DNA of 64,000 nt from Streptomyces xylophagus (GTDB taxonomy: Bacteria; Actinomycetota; Actinomycetes; Streptomycetales; Streptomycetaceae), in assembly GCF_000716435.1 (NCBI RefSeq), contig NZ_JNWO01000024.1, positions 48,924 to 112,923 of the forward strand. Reading direction: 5' to 3'. Every line of letters begins with the position of its first letter. Position 1 is the first letter of the stretch. Positions 48,533 through 58,702 of the stretch are shown here, piece by piece. A program made the translations under genes and the position numbers. Under the pieces are notes generated by a model that was not told the origin of the DNA, did not search any database, and saw nothing but the letters and a program-made list of their open reading frames with translations.

Positions 48533-49176
48533 TTCGCCACCTCGAGGTCGGGTACGACCTTGCGCAGCTCCTCCGCCGAGATCGCGCCCGCGCGCAGCAG
48601 CAGGGGCACCTCGCGCGTGACGTCGACGATCGAGGACGGCACGTTGCCGGGCGTCGGACCGCCGTCGAGGTACACGGAGACCGAGTCACCGAGCATCTGC
48701 TGGGCCGCGTCACAGTCCTCCGGCGCGGGGTGCCCGGTGAGGTTCGCCGAGGAGACCGCCATCGGGCCGACCTCCGTCAGCAGCTCGATCGCGACCGGGT
48801 GCAGCGGCATGCGCACGGCGACCGTGCCCCGGGTGTCGCCCAGGTCCCACTGCAGCGACGGCTGGTGCTTGGCGACCAGCGTGAGGGCGCCCGGCCAGAA
48901 CGCGTCGACGAGTTCCCAGGCCAGCTCGGAGAAGTCCGTGACGAGACCGTGCAGCGTGTTCGGGGAGCCGATGAGGACGGGGGTGGGCATGTTGCGGCCC
49001 CGGCCCTTGGCGTCCAGGAGATCGGCGACGGCCTCCGAGGAGAACGCGTCGGCCCCGATGCCGTAGACCGTGTCGGTCGGCAGGACCACGAGTTCGCCCC
49101 GGCGGACGGCGGACGCGGCCTCGCGCAGACCCGTCGTGCGGTCGGTCGCGTCATTGGTGTCGTATCGCCGTGCCAT
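48529..49176 (-). CDS. L-threonylcarbamoyladenylate synthase (YrdC/Sua5 family)
   Basis: Cytoplasmic enzyme of 215 aa that makes the threonylcarbamoyl-AMP used for tRNA t6A modification. The family features LVVLPTDTVYGIGADA, KGRGRNMPTPVLIG and AVSSANLTGHPAP are present. The protein is short, so it is the single-domain TsaC-like form. It is 59 bp downstream of prmC and overlaps the phosphatase-like gene; this prfA-prmC-yrdC neighbourhood is common in actinobacteria. Confidence 0.92.
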   Translation of the reverse strand: MARRYDTNDATDRTTGLREAASAVRRGELVVLPTDTVYGIGADAFSSEAVADLLDAKGRGRNMPTPVLIGSPNTLHGLVTDFSELAWELVDAFWPGALTLVAKHQPSLQWDLGDTRGTVAVRMPLHPVAIELLTEVGPMAVSSANLTGHPAPEDCDAAQQMLGDSVSVYLDGGPTPGNVPSSIVDVTREVPLLLRAGAISAEELRKVVPDLEVAN

Positions 49177-49235
49177 CTAACGGGCCTCCTGCTCAATCAC
49201 GTGTACGTAAGAGGTTGTTGAGCCGTGGTCGCCGA

Positions 49236-50081
49236 TCACGGAGTCGCCCTGCGGGCGGTCGCGAAGCGCGGGCGGTTGTTGAGATCGGGGTGGTCGGCCG
49301 CGTCGGCCCAGCCACGTTCCTCGGTGAAGATCCACGGCACCTGGCCGCCCTGGGTGTCGGCGTGCTCGATGACGACGACACCGCCGGGACGCAGGAGACG
49401 GTGTGCGGTGCGTTCGATGCCGCGGATCAGGTCGAGGCCGTCCTCGCCTGAGAACAGGGCGAGTTCGGGGTCGTAGTCCCGGGCTTCGGGAGCGACGTAC
49501 TCCCACTCCGTGAGCGGGATGTACGGCGGGTTGGAGATGACCAGGTCGACATGGCCGTCGAGGTCGGGGAAGGCGTCCAGGGCGTTGCCCTGCCGCAGGT
49601 CGACCCGGGAGCCCTCCATGTTCTTGCGGGTCCACTGGAGGGCGTCCTCGGACAGCTCCACGGCGTGCACCCGGGAACGCGGGACCTCCTGCGCGAGGGC
49701 GAGCGCGATGGCGCCGGAGCCGGTGCAGAGGTCCACGATCAGTGGCTCTACGACATCCATCGCGCGCACCGCGTCTATGGCCCAGCCGACGACCGACTCG
49801 GTCTCGGGGCGCGGCACGAACACCCCTGGCCCCACCTGGAGTTCCAGGTACCGGAAGAAGGCGCGGCCGGTGATGTGCTGGAGCGGCTCTCGCTGCTCGC
49901 GCCGGGCGATGGTCTCCCAGTAGCGGGCGTCGAAGTCCACGTCCTTCACGGAGTGCAGCTCGCCCCGCTTCACACCGTGCACGTACGCGGCGAGCTCCTC
50001 CGCGTCGTTGCGCGGCGAGGGCACGCCGGCGTCGGCCAGCCGCTGGGTGGCCTGGGCCACCTCTGCGAGCAGCAGGTTCAC
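49236..50081 (-). CDS. prmC: release factor glutamine methyltransferase
   Basis: SAM-dependent methyltransferase of 281 aa that N5-methylates the Gln of the GGQ motif in release factors. The N-terminal helical domain binds the release factor; motif I is VDLCTGSGAIALAL, and the catalytic motif IV is SNPPYIPL. It follows prfA, whose product is its substrate, by 55 bp. Confidence 0.95.
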   Translation of the reverse strand: MNLLLAEVAQATQRLADAGVPSPRNDAEELAAYVHGVKRGELHSVKDVDFDARYWETIARREQREPLQHITGRAFFRYLELQVGPGVFVPRPETESVVGWAIDAVRAMDVVEPLIVDLCTGSGAIALALAQEVPRSRVHAVELSEDALQWTRKNMEGSRVDLRQGNALDAFPDLDGHVDLVISNPPYIPLTEWEYVAPEARDYDPELALFSGEDGLDLIRGIERTAHRLLRPGGVVVIEHADTQGGQVPWIFTEERGWADAADHPDLNNRPRFATARRATP

Positions 50082-50136
50082 GCAAGTCCTCCGTGTCGTA
50101 CTCGTCCGTGCCGAACGTGCCGTGCGTGCCGTGGTG

Positions 50137-51213
50137 TTACGCCGCCGCGAGCTTGGCGGCCGAGTCCGCGTCCACGCAAGCCTGGATCATCGCGTCGAGG
50201 TCGCCGTCCAGGACCTGGTCAAGGTTGTACGCCTTGAAGCCGACGCGGTGGTCGGAGATGCGGTTCTCCGGGAAGTTGTACGTACGGATCTTCTCGGAGC
50301 GGTCGACCGTGCGGACCTGGCTGCGGCGGGCGTCGGCGGCATTCTTCTCCGCCTCCTCCTGTGCCGCGGCGAGCAGCCTGGAGCGCAGGATACGCATCGC
50401 CTGCTCCTTGTTCTGCAGCTGGCTCTTCTCGTTCTGGCAGGAGGCGACGACTCCGGTGGGAATGTGCGTGATGCGCACCGCGGAGTCGGTCGTGTTGACG
50501 GACTGGCCGCCGGGACCGGAGGAGCGGTAGACGTCGATGCGGAGGTCGTTCGGGTTGATCTCGACGTCGACCTCCTCCGCCTCGGGGGTGACGAGGACAC
50601 CGGCCGCGGAGGTGTGGATACGGCCCGCGGACTCGGTCGCCGGGACGCGCTGCACGCGGTGCACGCCGCCCTCGTACTTCAGGCGGGCCCACACGCCCTG
50701 CCCGGGCTCGGTGGCGCCGTTGCCGCCCTTGGTCTTCACGGCGACCTGGACGTCCTTGTAGCCGCCCAGCTCGGACTCGGTGGCGTCGATGATCTCGGTC
50801 TTCCAGCCGACGCGCTCCGCGTACCGCAGGTACATGCGCAGCAGGTCACCGGCGAACAGGGCCGACTCGTCGCCGCCCGCGCCCGCCTTGACCTCGAGGA
50901 TCACGTCCTTGTCGTCGTTGGGGTCACGCGGCACGAGCAGCAGCCGCAGCTTCTCCGTGATCTCGTCGCGGTGCTTCTCCAGCTCCTTGACCTCGGCCGC
51001 GAACTCCGGGTCGTCGGCGCCGAGTTCACGCGCGGTCTCGATGTCGTCGCCGGTCTGCTTCCAGGAGCGGTACGTGGCGACGATCGGGGTCAGCTCGGCG
51101 TAGCGCTTGTTCAGCTTGCGCGCGTTGGCCTGGTCGGCGTGGACCGACGGGTCGGCGAGCTTCTTCTCAAGGTCGGCGTGCTCGCCGATGAGGTCCTCGA
51201 CAGCCTCGAACAT
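50137..51213 (-). CDS. prfA: peptide chain release factor 1
   Basis: Release factor of 358 aa reading UAA and UAG. The peptidyl-hydrolase GGQ is in [15 protein letters not shown] and the anticodon-like PAT is in [11 protein letters not shown]. The ATG at 51213 is the usual start; the frame is open further upstream without family similarity. It is followed by its modifying enzyme gene prmC. Confidence 0.97.
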   Translation of the reverse strand: MFEAVEDLIGEHADLEKKLADPSVHADQANARKLNKRYAELTPIVATYRSWKQTGDDIETARELGADDPEFAAEVKELEKHRDEITEKLRLLLVPRDPNDDKDVILEVKAGAGGDESALFAGDLLRMYLRYAERVGWKTEIIDATESELGGYKDVQVAVKTKGGNGATEPGQGVWARLKYEGGVHRVQRVPATESAGRIHTSAAGVLVTPEAEEVDVEINPNDLRIDVYRSSGPGGQSVNTTDSAVRITHIPTGVVASCQNEKSQLQNKEQAMRILRSRLLAAAQEEAEKNAADARRSQVRTVDRSEKIRTYNFPENRISDHRVGFKAYNLDQVLDGDLDAMIQACVDADSAAKLAAA

Positions 51214-51320
51214 CTTGGGCTCCTGAAATGCGGTGAAGAAAGGGTAGGCGGGCGACCAAAAACGCCGGTCCCGGCACGCCTGTGGAAGGGCGTGGCCGTG
51301 GACCGGCGAAATGGAGCTCG

Positions 51321-51542
51321 CTACTTGGAGCCGGCAGCAGCCTTGCCGAAGCGGGCCTCGAAGCGGGCCACGCGGCCACCGGTGTCGAGGATCTTCTGCT
51401 TGCCCGTGTAGAACGGGTGGCACTCGGAGCAGACCTCGGCGCGGATGTTGCCGCTCGTGATCGTGCTGCGGGTGGTGAACGACGCGCCACAGGTGCAGCT
51501 GACCTGGGTCTCGACGTACTCGGGGTGGATCTCGCGCTTCAA
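51321..51542 (-). CDS. rpmE: ribosomal protein bL31, zinc-binding form
   Basis: Ribosomal protein of 73 aa. The start is TTG with GGAGA 5-7 bp upstream; frame extension before this is not conserved. The zinc-binding Cys set is present (SCTCGASF and [10 protein letters not shown]), so this is the C+ form. A perfect SigR promoter is upstream, as known for rpmE in S. coelicolor, linking it to thiol-oxidative stress where zinc can be lost from the protein. Confidence 0.95.
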   Translation of the reverse strand: MKREIHPEYVETQVSCTCGASFTTRSTITSGNIRAEVCSECHPFYTGKQKILDTGGRVARFEARFGKAAAGSK

Positions 51543-51644
51543 GGTGTCTCCTAGGTTCGGGAGGGCGCCGGGTCGCTCCGCGGGTTTGCGGGGCGTGAAC
51601 CGGGGCCGACGTACCAGTCTGCCAGGACTGGAGCCATCTCCCAA

Positions 51645-51670
51645 AACGGGGGGCCCAGGTGATCTATTCC
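51645..51670 (-). promoter_or_regulatory. SigR-type promoter of rpmE
   Basis: On the minus strand GGAAT (51670-51666), exactly 18 bases, then GTT (51647-51645). This is a perfect match to the SigR consensus for disulfide-stress genes. It is about 100 bp upstream of the rpmE start. Confidence 0.85.
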
Positions 51671-51714
51671 CTGCGGGTGCGTGGGGGCTGGGCGCGCAGT
51701 TCCCCTCGCCCCTG
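51671..51714 (-). repeat. dispersed 44-bp repeat, copy B
   Basis: Reverse complement of this stretch matches copy A at 8889-8932 (GGGGCG-GGGGAACTGCGCG-CCAGCC core). It lies directly upstream of the rpmE SigR promoter and just below the LCP gene. Confidence 0.7.
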
Positions 51715-51726
51715 GGGGGTTGCGCC

Positions 51727-52863
51727 CTAGCCCGCTGTCACGACGCCCTTTGCTTCGCCTGTTGCTGTGCCCTTGGTCGCCGCTGCGGGGATTGGCTGGT
51801 CGTTCTTCAAGGCGTTCCAGACCAGCTGTGCCTTCGACTTCTCCACGATCACCCGGTTCGGGTTGGCCGGGTCGTACTCGACCGGCATCGTGACCATGTT
51901 CATGTTCGCGGAGCTGATGCTCTTGAGGCCGTTGGCGAAGGACGTGAGGGAGTTCACGGAGCCGAGGTCGGAGTCGGTGGTGACGGCCTTGGTGGCGGTG
52001 TTGGCGAGGTCGTAGAGCTTGGTCGGGCTGGTGAGGACGCCGATGTGCTTGACCTGGTTGACCAGGGCCTTGATGAAGGCCTGCTGGAGCTGGATGCGGC
52101 CGAGGTCGGAGCCGTCGCCCACGCCGTGCCGGGTGCGGACCAGGCCGAGGGCCTGGGAGCCGTTGAGCGTGTGGGTGCCGGCCTTGAGGTTCAGGTGGCT
52201 CTGGGAGTCCTTGATGTCCTTGGTCGTAGTGATCTGGACGCCGCCTAGCTCGTTGATGAGCTTCTCGAAGCCGGAGAAGTCGACCTCGAGGTAGTGGTCC
52301 ATGCGCAGGCCGGAGAGGGACTCGACGGTCTTCACCGCGCAGGCCGCGCCGCCCGTGGAGTACGCGGAGTTGAACATGACGCCGGACGCCGCGTCGTGCG
52401 TGACGCCCTTGGTGTCGGTGCACTCGGGGCGGTCGATGAGGGTGTCGCGCGGGATGGACACCACGCTGGCCTTCTTGTGGCCCTTGTAGACGTGGATGAT
52501 CATCGCGGTGTCGGAGCGGGCGCTGCCGTCGTCGGTGCCGCCGCCCAGCTTCTTGTTGGTGCCGGAGCGGGTGTCCGAGCCCAGCACCAGGATGTTCTCC
52601 GAGCCGTTGTCGACCTTGACCGGCCGGTCGGTGCCGAGGACCTGGTTGATGTCGACGCTCTTGATGTTGCCGTTGAGCTTGAAGTACACGTACCCGGCGC
52701 CGGTGCCGCCCAGCACCACGACGCCCGCCGCGACCCAGGCCGTGATCAGCAGGGCCTTGTGACGCGGACTGCGGTCCTTCTTGCGGCTTCCGGCGCGGTG
52801 GCGCGGGCCGCTGTTGCCGTCCTTGCCCGGTATGGCGGGCTCCGGCGTGCTCTCGGCGGACAT
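51727..52863 (-). CDS. LCP (LytR-CpsA-Psr) family cell wall glycopolymer ligase
   Basis: Membrane-anchored enzyme of 378 aa that attaches teichoic acid-like or other glycopolymers to peptidoglycan. A basic cytoplasmic N-terminus is followed by one membrane helix ([20 protein letters not shown]) and the LCP domain: [22 protein letters not shown] (metal-binding Asp), [10 protein letters not shown] (Arg, Asp) and [19 protein letters not shown]. The WecA/TagO-like gene at 45017 could make its lipid-linked substrate. It is independent of its neighbours. Confidence 0.92.
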   Translation of the reverse strand: MSAESTPEPAIPGKDGNSGPRHRAGSRKKDRSPRHKALLITAWVAAGVVVLGGTGAGYVYFKLNGNIKSVDINQVLGTDRPVKVDNGSENILVLGSDTRSGTNKKLGGGTDDGSARSDTAMIIHVYKGHKKASVVSIPRDTLIDRPECTDTKGVTHDAASGVMFNSAYSTGGAACAVKTVESLSGLRMDHYLEVDFSGFEKLINELGGVQITTTKDIKDSQSHLNLKAGTHTLNGSQALGLVRTRHGVGDGSDLGRIQLQQAFIKALVNQVKHIGVLTSPTKLYDLANTATKAVTTDSDLGSVNSLTSFANGLKSISSANMNMVTMPVEYDPANPNRVIVEKSKAQLVWNALKNDQPIPAAATKGTATGEAKGVVTAG

Positions 52864-53008
52864 GGGCTCCTCGAATCTCGTTCCGGTCGGTTACCCCCTG
52901 CTTTCAGGGTCAGGCCTGGCCGAAGCGACCGATACCGCTCAATCCTCGCTCCATGGTCGCTCCACCAGGTCAGACAGGGAAACTCGAGAAAGGGTTGCAC
53001 AACGCAGA

Positions 53009-53035
53009 GTGCCCATCGCGTACGGCGATGGGCAC
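53009..53035 (-). terminator. terminator after the secreted protease gene
   Basis: Perfect stem GTGCCCATCGC / GCGATGGGCAC (53009-53019 and 53025-53035) with a 5-base loop, downstream of the protease stop codon. Confidence 0.75.
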
Positions 53036-53080
53036 CCTGTGTAGTCGGATCAGCGGGTCACACCCCGCTCACCTGGTCTT

Positions 53081-54949
53081 TCACCCGAAGATGTCGTACT
53101 GCTGGAAACCGGTACCGAGCGACTTCGGTGTGCCGAAGATCTCGCTCGTCGCCTTGCCGGTGCCCGGGTAGACGTAGAGCGAGCCGCTGGCGTTGCGGAT
53201 CAGGAGGTCCGCCTTGCCGTCGCCGGTGAAGTCGCCGACCGAGTCGAAGGCGTTGTAGCTGCCCCAGGTGCGCACCTTCACGCGGGCCGCGAAGGCACCC
53301 GAGCCGGACTTGCCGGCGCCCTTGTACAGGTAGACGACGCCGGTGCTCTTGTTGCGGGCGAGCAGGTCGGCCTTGCCGTCACCGGTGAAGTCGCCCTTGC
53401 CGACCAGCACGTTGTACTGGCTCCAGCCGCCGCCGACGCGCGAGGGCGAGCTGAAGGTGCCGTTGCCCTTGCCCGGGTAGATCCACAGCACGCCGGCGCT
53501 GTCGACCGAGACCAGGTCGGGCAGGTAGTCGCCGGTGACATCGCCGGGGGCGAGGATCCGGGTGCGGGTCTTCCAGTTGGCGAAGATCTTCGTGCTGGCC
53601 CAACTGCCGTCGTCGCGCGCGCTGTTGAGCACGAAGTGGTCCCAGTAGACCGCGCCGGAGGTGGTCCGGTAGATCCAGTCCTGGTAGCCGTCGCGGTTCA
53701 GGTCGGCCGAGCGGACCAGGTTGACGCCGCCCCAGTCGCCCAGGGAAACGCGGGTGGCCAGCGAGGTGCCCTTGGAGTCCAGCTCGTAGCCCACCTTGTT
53801 GGAGGACTTGCGGGCGTAGACGTCGGCCTTGTTGTCGGTGTAGCTCAGGTTGCCGTCGTCGACCTGCGCGTAGGCGGCGCCGACGTAGGCGCTGACCTTC
53901 GAGAAGACGCCGTAGGTGCCCTCGACGACGCAGTCGTTGACCGTGGTGGCGTCACCGTCGTCGGCGCTCCAGGAGACGACACCGACGATCCGGCCGGCGA
54001 CGACCAGCGGGCCGCCGGAGTCGCCGTTGCAGATGGCCGTCGTGGTGGTGTCGCTGCCGGTGGCGGGCTCGCCCGCGCAGACGTTGTGACCCTTGATGTA
54101 CAGGCTGCCGTAGGCGCCGGCGCAGGTGGCGTCCGACTGGATCGGCAGCGAGGCCTTCTTCAGCGTCTCGGAGATGTCCTGCGAGCTGGAGCTCGTGCGG
54201 CCCCAGCCGTAGACCGTGGCGGTCTTGGCGGCCGTGCCCGTGTACGACGTCGTGTCGGTGTTCGTCGTCATACGGATCGGGGTCGCCTTGACGGGGAGCG
54301 CCAGGGTGAGGACCGCGATGTCGTTGTCGATGGTCGACACGTTGAACGACGGGTGGGTCCACTGGCGCAGGACCGCGGTGGCCTGGCCGCCGTGCAGGTC
54401 GGTGTTGCCGTCGGCGTCGCTGGTCGGCAGCACGGTGGCGCTGGTGACGACCGCGCCGTACTTGGCCCAGTTGTAGGCCTTGCCGTGCTCGTCCTTGGTG
54501 CAGTGCCCGGCCGTCAGGATCTTCGTCGGCGCGATGACCGAGCCGCCGCAGAAGAAGCCCAGGTCGTCGCTCTCGTCGGTGGTGCCCTTGTCGTCGTAGT
54601 ACCAGAGCTGCGCCATGTACGGCGCGGTGCTGATGGTCGTCGTCGTGCCGCCGATGATCTTCGGGCTGGCGGTCGTGCCGGTGGTGCTCGCGCTCGCGGA
54701 CGACTTCTTGGTCGTCTCGCCGGCGGTGTCGTCATCGGCGAGGGCGCCCGCGATGCGCTCCTTGAGCGTGGCGAGCGAGGTCGTGCTGACGGCGGGCTTC
54801 GCGGTCGGCGTCGGCAGCGCGGTGGCCGCGCCGGCGGACGTCGTCAGCAGTGCGGCGGTCACGGCGGCGGCGATACCGGCCGCGGCGACGGGCAGAGCGA
54901 AGCGTATCCGGCGTCTGTGCCGACCGGCCCCAGGCATGGGCGTACCCAT
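53081..54949 (-). CDS. secreted trypsin-like serine protease with FG-GAP repeats
   Basis: Secreted protein of 622 aa. A basic N-terminus and long hydrophobic signal (IRFALPVAAAGIAAAVTAAL) precede a Thr/Ser/Ala-rich linker. The S1 protease domain begins near IIGGTTTT; the catalytic triad is His in LTAGHC, Asp in DNDIAVL and Ser in CNGDSGGPL. The last 230 residues hold repeated FG-GAP/VCBS motifs (SADLNRDGYQDW, GDVTGDYLPDL, GDFTGDGKADLL twice), a beta-propeller with calcium-binding DxDxDG-like loops that can bind substrates or cell wall. The start is at the ATG with GGGGG upstream. Confidence 0.92.
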   Translation of the reverse strand: MGTPMPGAGRHRRRIRFALPVAAAGIAAAVTAALLTTSAGAATALPTPTAKPAVSTTSLATLKERIAGALADDDTAGETTKKSSASASTTGTTASPKIIGGTTTTISTAPYMAQLWYYDDKGTTDESDDLGFFCGGSVIAPTKILTAGHCTKDEHGKAYNWAKYGAVVTSATVLPTSDADGNTDLHGGQATAVLRQWTHPSFNVSTIDNDIAVLTLALPVKATPIRMTTNTDTTSYTGTAAKTATVYGWGRTSSSSQDISETLKKASLPIQSDATCAGAYGSLYIKGHNVCAGEPATGSDTTTTAICNGDSGGPLVVAGRIVGVVSWSADDGDATTVNDCVVEGTYGVFSKVSAYVGAAYAQVDDGNLSYTDNKADVYARKSSNKVGYELDSKGTSLATRVSLGDWGGVNLVRSADLNRDGYQDWIYRTTSGAVYWDHFVLNSARDDGSWASTKIFANWKTRTRILAPGDVTGDYLPDLVSVDSAGVLWIYPGKGNGTFSSPSRVGGGWSQYNVLVGKGDFTGDGKADLLARNKSTGVVYLYKGAGKSGSGAFAARVKVRTWGSYNAFDSVGDFTGDGKADLLIRNASGSLYVYPGTGKATSEIFGTPKSLGTGFQQYDIFG

Positions 54950-55038
54950 TCAAGTCCCCCCTCGGGATCAGAAGTTCGGACGGTTGTCGAAAACAAGTCC
55001 GAAGGGCGCGATCGTACAGCGAGCCACTGACAACACAG

Positions 55039-55068
55039 AGGGCCGCCCCCTTAACAGGGGGCGGCCCT
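55039..55068 (-). terminator. rho terminator
   Basis: Perfect 12-bp stem AGGGCCGCCCCC / GGGGGCGGCCCT (55039-55050 and 55057-55068) with a 6-base loop, about 20 bp after the rho stop. Although rho acts in termination, its own end has a strong intrinsic-type hairpin. Confidence 0.85.
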
Positions 55069-55087
55069 TTGATAACGCTGACTTCTC

Positions 55088-57115
55088 TTAGTCGCCGTTG
55101 CCAGGAGTGGTCTTCTGGATCTGGAGCAGGAACTCGGCGTTCGACTTCGTCTGCTTCATTTTGTCGAGCAGCAGCTCGATCGCCTGCTGCTGGTCGAGCG
55201 CGTGCAGCACACGGCGCAGCTTCCAGGTGACGGCCAACTCGTCGCTGCCGAGCAGGATCTCTTCCTTACGGGTACCGGACGCGTCGACGTCCACCGCGGG
55301 GAAGATGCGCTTGTCGGCGAGCTTCCGGTCGAGCTTGAGCTCGGCGTTGCCCGTGCCCTTGAACTCCTCGAAGATGACCTCGTCCATGCGCGAGCCGGTG
55401 TCGACGAGCGCGGTGGCGAGGATGGTCAGCGAGCCGCCGTCCTCGATGTTGCGCGCGGCACCGAAGAAGCGCTTGGGCGGGTACAGCGCCGTGGAGTCGA
55501 CACCACCGGAGAGGATGCGGCCGGAGGCGGGGGCGGCGAGGTTGTACGCACGGCCGAGACGCGTGATCGAGTCCAGGAGTACGACGACGTCGTGGCCCAG
55601 CTCCACCAGCCGCTTGGCGCGCTCGATGGCGAGCTCGGCGACCGTGGTGTGGTCCTCGGCGGGGCGGTCGAAGGTCGAGGAGATGACCTCGCCCTTCACC
55701 GACCGCTGCATGTCGGTGACCTCTTCCGGACGCTCGTCGACCAGGACGACCATCAGGTGGCACTCGGGGTTGTTGTGCGTGATCGCGTTGGCGATCGCCT
55801 GCATGATCATGGTCTTGCCGGTCTTCGGCGGGGCCACGATCAGACCGCGCTGGCCCTTTCCGATGGGCGCGACGAGGTCGATGATGCGGGTCGTCAGCAC
55901 ACCCGGGTCGGTCTCCAGGCGGAGCCGGTCCTGCGGGTACAGCGGCGTCAGCTTGTTGAACTCCGGGCGGCCGCGCCCGGAGTCGGGAGCCATGCCGTTG
56001 GTCGAGTCCAGGCGCACGAGCGCGTTGAACTTCTCGCGACGCTCGCCCTCCTTCGGCTGGCGGACCGCGCCGGTGACGTGGTCGCCCTTGCGCAGGCCGT
56101 TCTTGCGGACCTGGGCGAGGGAGACGTACACGTCGTTCGGGCCCGGCAGGTAGCCCGACGTACGGATGAAGGCGTAGTTGTCGAGGATGTCGAGGATGCC
56201 CGCGACGGGGATCAGGACATCGTCGTCCGCGACCTGCGGCTCGCCGGCTGCGCCACCACCGAACTCGTCACGGCCGCGACGGCCACGGCGATCCCGGTAC
56301 CGGCCGCGGCGACCGCGCCGGCCGTCGCCGAACTCGTCGTCGTCCTGCGGGCCGTTGTCGCGCTGCTGACGGTCCTGGCGGCCACCGCTCTGCTGCTGGC
56401 CACCCTGCTGACGGTCCTGCTGCTGGCGGTCCTGACGGCCGCCGCTCTGCTGCTGGCCGCCGCCCTGCTGCTCCTCGGGCTTGCGGCGGTCGCCGCGGTC
56501 GCGGTCCTGACGGCCACCGCGGTCGCGGTCACGGCGGTCACGACGGCCCTGACGACCGTCGTCCCCGGCGTCGGCCCTGGCCTCGCCCTGCGCGGCGACG
56601 GGCGTCTCGGCCTTCGGCTCGCTCTTCGCCTCGGCGGTGACCGTCTCGGGGCTACCGGCCTCGGCGGTGGCACGGCGACGACGACGCTCGACGGGCGCGT
56701 CCTCGCTGGCGGGCTGGCCGGGGATCTCGATCTGCTGCTGGGCCACGGCCTTCTCGGCGGCGACCTTCTCGGCCTTCTGCTCGGCCGGTGCGACCGCCTC
56801 GTCGCCGGTACGGGCCTTGGAGGTGGCGCGGCGCTTCGGCTTGGTCTCGGTGGCGGTCTCGGCCTTGGCCGGAGCACCCCCGCCCGCCTGCGCCTCCTTG
56901 ATGACCTCGATCAGCTGGCTCTTGCGCATACGCGCGGTGCCCCTGATGCCGAGGCCGGATGCGACCTGCTGCAGCTCGGCCAGCACCATGCCGTCGAGGC
57001 CGGTACCGCGGCGCCGCCGGGAGCCGGCACCGGTGGCAGGCGCGGAGGCGTCCGTGGCGGGCGCGGCAGCGGTCTCCTCGACACGTGCGCCCATCAGATC
57101 GGTGGTGTCGCTCAC
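55088..57115 (-). CDS. rho: transcription termination factor Rho
   Basis: Hexameric RNA helicase of 675 aa, much longer than the E. coli protein (419). After the N-terminal helix bundle ([20 protein letters not shown]) comes an insertion of about 220 residues rich in Arg, Gly, Gln and Asp, with [14 protein letters not shown] repeated, before the RNA-binding and ATPase domains. Walker A is [12 protein letters not shown] and Walker [12 protein letters not shown]. The insertion is typical of high-GC actinobacteria and binds RNA. The gene has a 411-bp leader and is followed by a terminator. Confidence 0.97.
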   Translation of the reverse strand: MSDTTDLMGARVEETAAAPATDASAPATGAGSRRRRGTGLDGMVLAELQQVASGLGIRGTARMRKSQLIEVIKEAQAGGGAPAKAETATETKPKRRATSKARTGDEAVAPAEQKAEKVAAEKAVAQQQIEIPGQPASEDAPVERRRRRATAEAGSPETVTAEAKSEPKAETPVAAQGEARADAGDDGRQGRRDRRDRDRGGRQDRDRGDRRKPEEQQGGGQQQSGGRQDRQQQDRQQGGQQQSGGRQDRQQRDNGPQDDDEFGDGRRGRRGRYRDRRGRRGRDEFGGGAAGEPQVADDDVLIPVAGILDILDNYAFIRTSGYLPGPNDVYVSLAQVRKNGLRKGDHVTGAVRQPKEGERREKFNALVRLDSTNGMAPDSGRGRPEFNKLTPLYPQDRLRLETDPGVLTTRIIDLVAPIGKGQRGLIVAPPKTGKTMIMQAIANAITHNNPECHLMVVLVDERPEEVTDMQRSVKGEVISSTFDRPAEDHTTVAELAIERAKRLVELGHDVVVLLDSITRLGRAYNLAAPASGRILSGGVDSTALYPPKRFFGAARNIEDGGSLTILATALVDTGSRMDEVIFEEFKGTGNAELKLDRKLADKRIFPAVDVDASGTRKEEILLGSDELAVTWKLRRVLHALDQQQAIELLLDKMKQTKSNAEFLLQIQKTTPGNGD

Positions 57116-57526
57116 GAAGGGTCCTTCCCTGGAGCGGACGTCGGCCTGTCTGGCTCGGCGACCGGTTGTGCTGTCCGGCTTCGGTTCTTGCTGTGTGAAC
57201 CGTGCCGGGGCGGTGGTCCGCCTAAGCGGCGGAAGAGTGTTCTGGTGACGGCGCTTCCCAAAGCAGTGGCACCGAGTGTCTGTGTCACGTGGCTTGGTCG
57301 CACCAATTCCGGAGCGTGCCCGGCGAACCGCTCAGTGCCCGCGTACGAGGTACTGCCCGCGTACGTCGTACGAAACACAGTGCGGCTTGGGAGGCTCCCG
57401 GAAGAATGTCTGTCCCGGACGGGGACAACAAGCACCTCGCCATGGTGGGGTCGGGTGCAGACTTGAGATTAACACTACCGGATCCAACAAACATTCCCCC
57501 TCTCGAAATCCGGCGACGGTACGTAG
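57116..57526 (-). promoter_or_regulatory. rho leader region
   Basis: No gene is seen in these 411 bp. An 18-bp tandem repeat, TGCCCGCGTACGAGGTAC and TGCCCGCGTACGTCGTAC (57336-57371), lies within it. On the minus strand the sequence near 57465-57495 holds TAGTGT and a GGAAT-N19-GTT resembling a SigR promoter with one base too many. Such a long leader suggests attenuation control of rho, which is common for this gene. Confidence 0.45.
57336..57371. repeat. 18-bp tandem repeat in the rho leader
   Basis: Two adjacent copies differ at 2 of 18 bases. Each contains the palindromic core GCGTACG. Confidence 0.6.
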
Positions 57527-58456
57527 TCAATTGGCGCTCGGGGCGGCGAGCGGAAGGACGCACGCGCCCTGTGCGTCGAGATCCAGCCGGTTGGCGGCCC
57601 AGCCCTCGCCGGCGAGATGGGACACCTTGTCGGCGTTGTCGGCGTCGACCAGTGCCAGCACGGTGGGCCCGGCGCCGGAGATGACGGCCGGAACTCCGTC
57701 CGCCCTCAAGCGGTCCACGAGTGCGGCACTCTCCGGCATGGCTGGCGCGCGGTACTCCTGGTGCAGGCGGTCCTCGGTGGCGGGCAGCAGCAGCTCGGGG
57801 CGCCGGGTGAGGGCCTCGACGAGCAGTGCGGCGCGGCCCGCGTTGGCGGCGGCGTCGACGTGCGGGACGCTGCGCGGGAGCAGGCCGCGCGCGGTCTCGG
57901 TGAGCACCGGCCTCCCGGGTACGAAAACCACCGGAACGATGGAATCGGCGGGGTCCATCCTGATCGCCCGCGCGGCGCCGCCGTCCATCCAGGAGAGCGT
58001 GAAGCCGCCGAGCAGACAGGCGGCCACGTTGTCGGGGTGGCCCTCGATCTCGGTGGCGAGCTCCAGCAGGGCCGTGTCGTCGAGCCGGGAGTCCCCGCCT
58101 ATGGTCACGGCGCGCGCGGCGACGATGCCGGCGCAGATGGCGGCGGAGGAGGAGCCCAGACCGCGGCCGTGCGGAATGCGGTTGGCGCACACGATCTCGA
58201 GGCCGCGCGGCTGTCCGCCGAGCAGGTCGAACGCGGTGCGCAGGGACCGTACGAGGAGATGGTTCTCGTCGCGCGGGAGGGTCTCGCTGCCCTCGCCCGC
58301 GATGTCGATGAGCAGCCCGGAGTCGGCGACACGGACGACGACGTCGTCGTAGAGCCCCAGCGAGAGGCCGAAGGCGTCGAAGCCCGGGCCGAGGTTGGCG
58401 CTGGTGGCGGGGACGCGCACCCGGACGGCGGCGGCGCGGAAGGCTGGACCGGCCAT
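57527..58456 (-). CDS. thrB: homoserine kinase
   Basis: GHMP-superfamily kinase of 309 aa that phosphorylates L-homoserine in threonine synthesis. The N-terminal PATSANLGPGFDAFG and the ATP-binding PHGRGLGSSSAAICAG motif are diagnostic, and the third GHMP motif GAGPTVLAL is near the C-terminus. The ATG at 58456 gives the normal start. It is separated from thrC by 246 bp with its own promoter candidate. Confidence 0.95.
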   Translation of the reverse strand: MAGPAFRAAAVRVRVPATSANLGPGFDAFGLSLGLYDDVVVRVADSGLLIDIAGEGSETLPRDENHLLVRSLRTAFDLLGGQPRGLEIVCANRIPHGRGLGSSSAAICAGIVAARAVTIGGDSRLDDTALLELATEIEGHPDNVAACLLGGFTLSWMDGGAARAIRMDPADSIVPVVFVPGRPVLTETARGLLPRSVPHVDAAANAGRAALLVEALTRRPELLLPATEDRLHQEYRAPAMPESAALVDRLRADGVPAVISGAGPTVLALVDADNADKVSHLAGEGWAANRLDLDAQGACVLPLAAPSAN

Positions 58457-58595
58457 CGCTCGATGACTCTCCTTGAGCTGCGTGATTGTCGAAGACATTC
58501 GATGAGATCGATAGGTACGTGAAGACCCTCGGGCCGTGGAGACGGCGCGGTGCCGAGCCATGCGCGCAGGCATATGCGGCGGGCGGGTTCGGTAC

Positions 58596-58625
58596 AGCCT
58601 ATCGAAGGAAGGTTCTGTGGCGACA
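58596..58625 (-). promoter_or_regulatory. candidate thrB promoter
   Basis: On the minus strand TGTCGC (58625-58620), 18 bp, TAGGCT (58601-58596). The -10 is good and the -35 weak. Confidence 0.4.
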
Positions 58626-58702
58626 TAGGGCGCACAGGAGGCGCACGATGCGTGTCGTAAGCCCCCTGTGCACCCCCCGTGGCGAATACCCGCCAGGCGG
58701 CT

